Origin: an uncultured Alistipes sp. | Lineage (GTDB): Bacteria; Bacteroidota; Bacteroidia; Bacteroidales; Rikenellaceae | Assembly: GCA_904502075.1 (NCBI GenBank) | Contig: CAJGDL010000106.1 | Coordinates: 1 to 5,468, forward strand | Direction: 5' to 3' | Length of the DNA: 5,468 bases | Part shown: positions 4,807 to 5,468 of the stretch, piece after piece | Position numbering within the stretch: position 1 is the stretch's first letter | Layout: the number at the start of each line of letters is the position of its first letter | Notes under the pieces: model-generated | What the model was told of the DNA's origin: nothing | Seen by the model: the letters and a program-made list of their open reading frames with translations, nothing else | The model's database searches: none | Program-made: the position numbers and the translations under genes

Positions 4807-5468
4807 ATGGAGATTAAGAACTTTGTAGAAGAATTGGAGTGGCGTGGGATGATCCATACGATTATGCCCGGCGCCAAGGAGCAGTTGCAGAAGGAGATGA
4901 CGACGGCCTACCTGGGTATTGACCCCACGGCCGACTCGTTGCACATCGGCCACCTGGTAGGTGTGATGATCCTCAAGCATTTTCAGTTGTGTGGACACCG
5001 CCCTTTGGCCCTCGTGGGAGGTGCTACGGGTATGATTGGTGACCCGAGTGGCAAGTCGCAGGAGCGCAACCTGCTGGACGAGGCTACGCTGCGCCATAAC
5101 CAGGAGGCCATCAAGCGTCAGTTGGCTAAACTCCTCGATTTCGATTCCGATGCCCCCAATGCGGCACGTCTGGTGAACAACTACGACTGGATGAAGGAGT
5201 TTTCGTTCCTGGATTTCATCCGCGACATCGGCAAGTTGATCACCGTGAACTACATGATGGCCAAGGATTCGGTCAAGAAGCGTTTCAATGGCGAGGGTGA
5301 CGGTATGTCCTTCACGGAGTTCACCTACCAGCTGGTGCAGGGCTACGACTTCCTCTACCTCAACGAGCACAAGAACTGCAAGCTGCAGATGGGCGGTAGC
5401 GACCAGTGGGGCAACATCACCACCGGTGCCGAGCTCATCCGTCGCACCAGCGGCAATGAGGTATATGC
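4807..5468 (+). CDS. tyrS: Tyrosyl-tRNA synthetase, 3'-truncated by window edge
   Basis: Class I aminoacyl-tRNA synthetase that activates tyrosine with ATP and charges tRNA-Tyr in the cytoplasm. The window holds 220 codons and two bases, about half of a protein that is usually 400-430 residues. YLGIDPTADSLHIGH at 35-49 carries the tyrosine-binding Tyr35 and the HIGH ATP motif (46-49). GGATGMIGDPSGK follows at 71-83. YQLVQGYDF at 174-182 supplies Tyr174, Gln178 and Asp181 of the amino-acid pocket, and GGSDQWGN at 196-203 is the family signature. The KMSKS loop and the C-terminal anticodon and S4-like domains lie beyond the edge. The ATG at 4807 gives the expected N-terminus, MEIKNFVEELEWRGMIH, with an A-rich leader before it. 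This is the eubacterial-type enzyme. It lies 80 bp after dnaX on the same strand. Confidence 0.97.
   Translation, partial: MEIKNFVEELEWRGMIHTIMPGAKEQLQKEMTTAYLGIDPTADSLHIGHLVGVMILKHFQLCGHRPLALVGGATGMIGDPSGKSQERNLLDEATLRHNQEAIKRQLAKLLDFDSDAPNAARLVNNYDWMKEFSFLDFIRDIGKLITVNYMMAKDSVKKRFNGEGDGMSFTEFTYQLVQGYDFLYLNEHKNCKLQMGGSDQWGNITTGAELIRRTSGNEVY

Overview
The window looks like chromosomal DNA of a Bacteroidales bacterium. Three things point there: promoter-like boxes of the Bacteroidetes type (TAnnTTTG) upstream of genes, A/T-rich leaders without Shine-Dalgarno sequences, and the protein families themselves. The GC-rich codon choice (frequent TCG serine, GCC alanine, CTC leucine) next to A/T-rich spacers suggests an Alistipes-like (Rikenellaceae) genome. 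The genus is an inference from composition only.

Layout. (1) Positions 1-922, minus strand: the N-terminal 307 codons of a class I iron-sulfur fumarase, cut by the window edge. (2) 923-1182: a divergent promoter region with a TAnnTTTG box for each flanking gene and small inverted repeats. (3) 1183-2181, plus strand: a complete class II fructose-bisphosphate aldolase. (4) 2182-2920: an unusually long non-coding spacer built of foldbacks and short repeats. It holds a 125-nt near-continuous hairpin ending in a U tract (probable aldolase terminator), an 18-bp tandem duplication, two copies of an AATTGNG heptad repeat, a CCCCCTTT/AAAGGGGG palindrome, a perfect 21-bp-arm hairpin, and a promoter-like box ending 7 nt before the next start codon. 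(5) 2921-4726, plus strand: complete dnaX (DNA polymerase III clamp-loader gamma/tau), with an A10 run at the domain III/linker junction and stop codons immediately in both alternative frames. (6) 4727-4806: a short spacer with ACTGA repeats. (7) 4807-5468, plus strand: the N-terminal 220 codons of tyrosyl-tRNA synthetase, cut by the window edge.

The genes are housekeeping: central carbon metabolism (fumarase, aldolase), replication (DnaX) and translation (TyrRS). dnaX and tyrS are co-oriented with 80 bp between them and no visible terminator, so they may be co-transcribed. I see no defence system, mobile-element gene, CRISPR array, rRNA or tRNA. The most interesting signals are the dnaX A10 slippery run, which predicts a short gamma-like product, the near-leaderless arrangement of dnaX, and the foldback-rich spacer before it.
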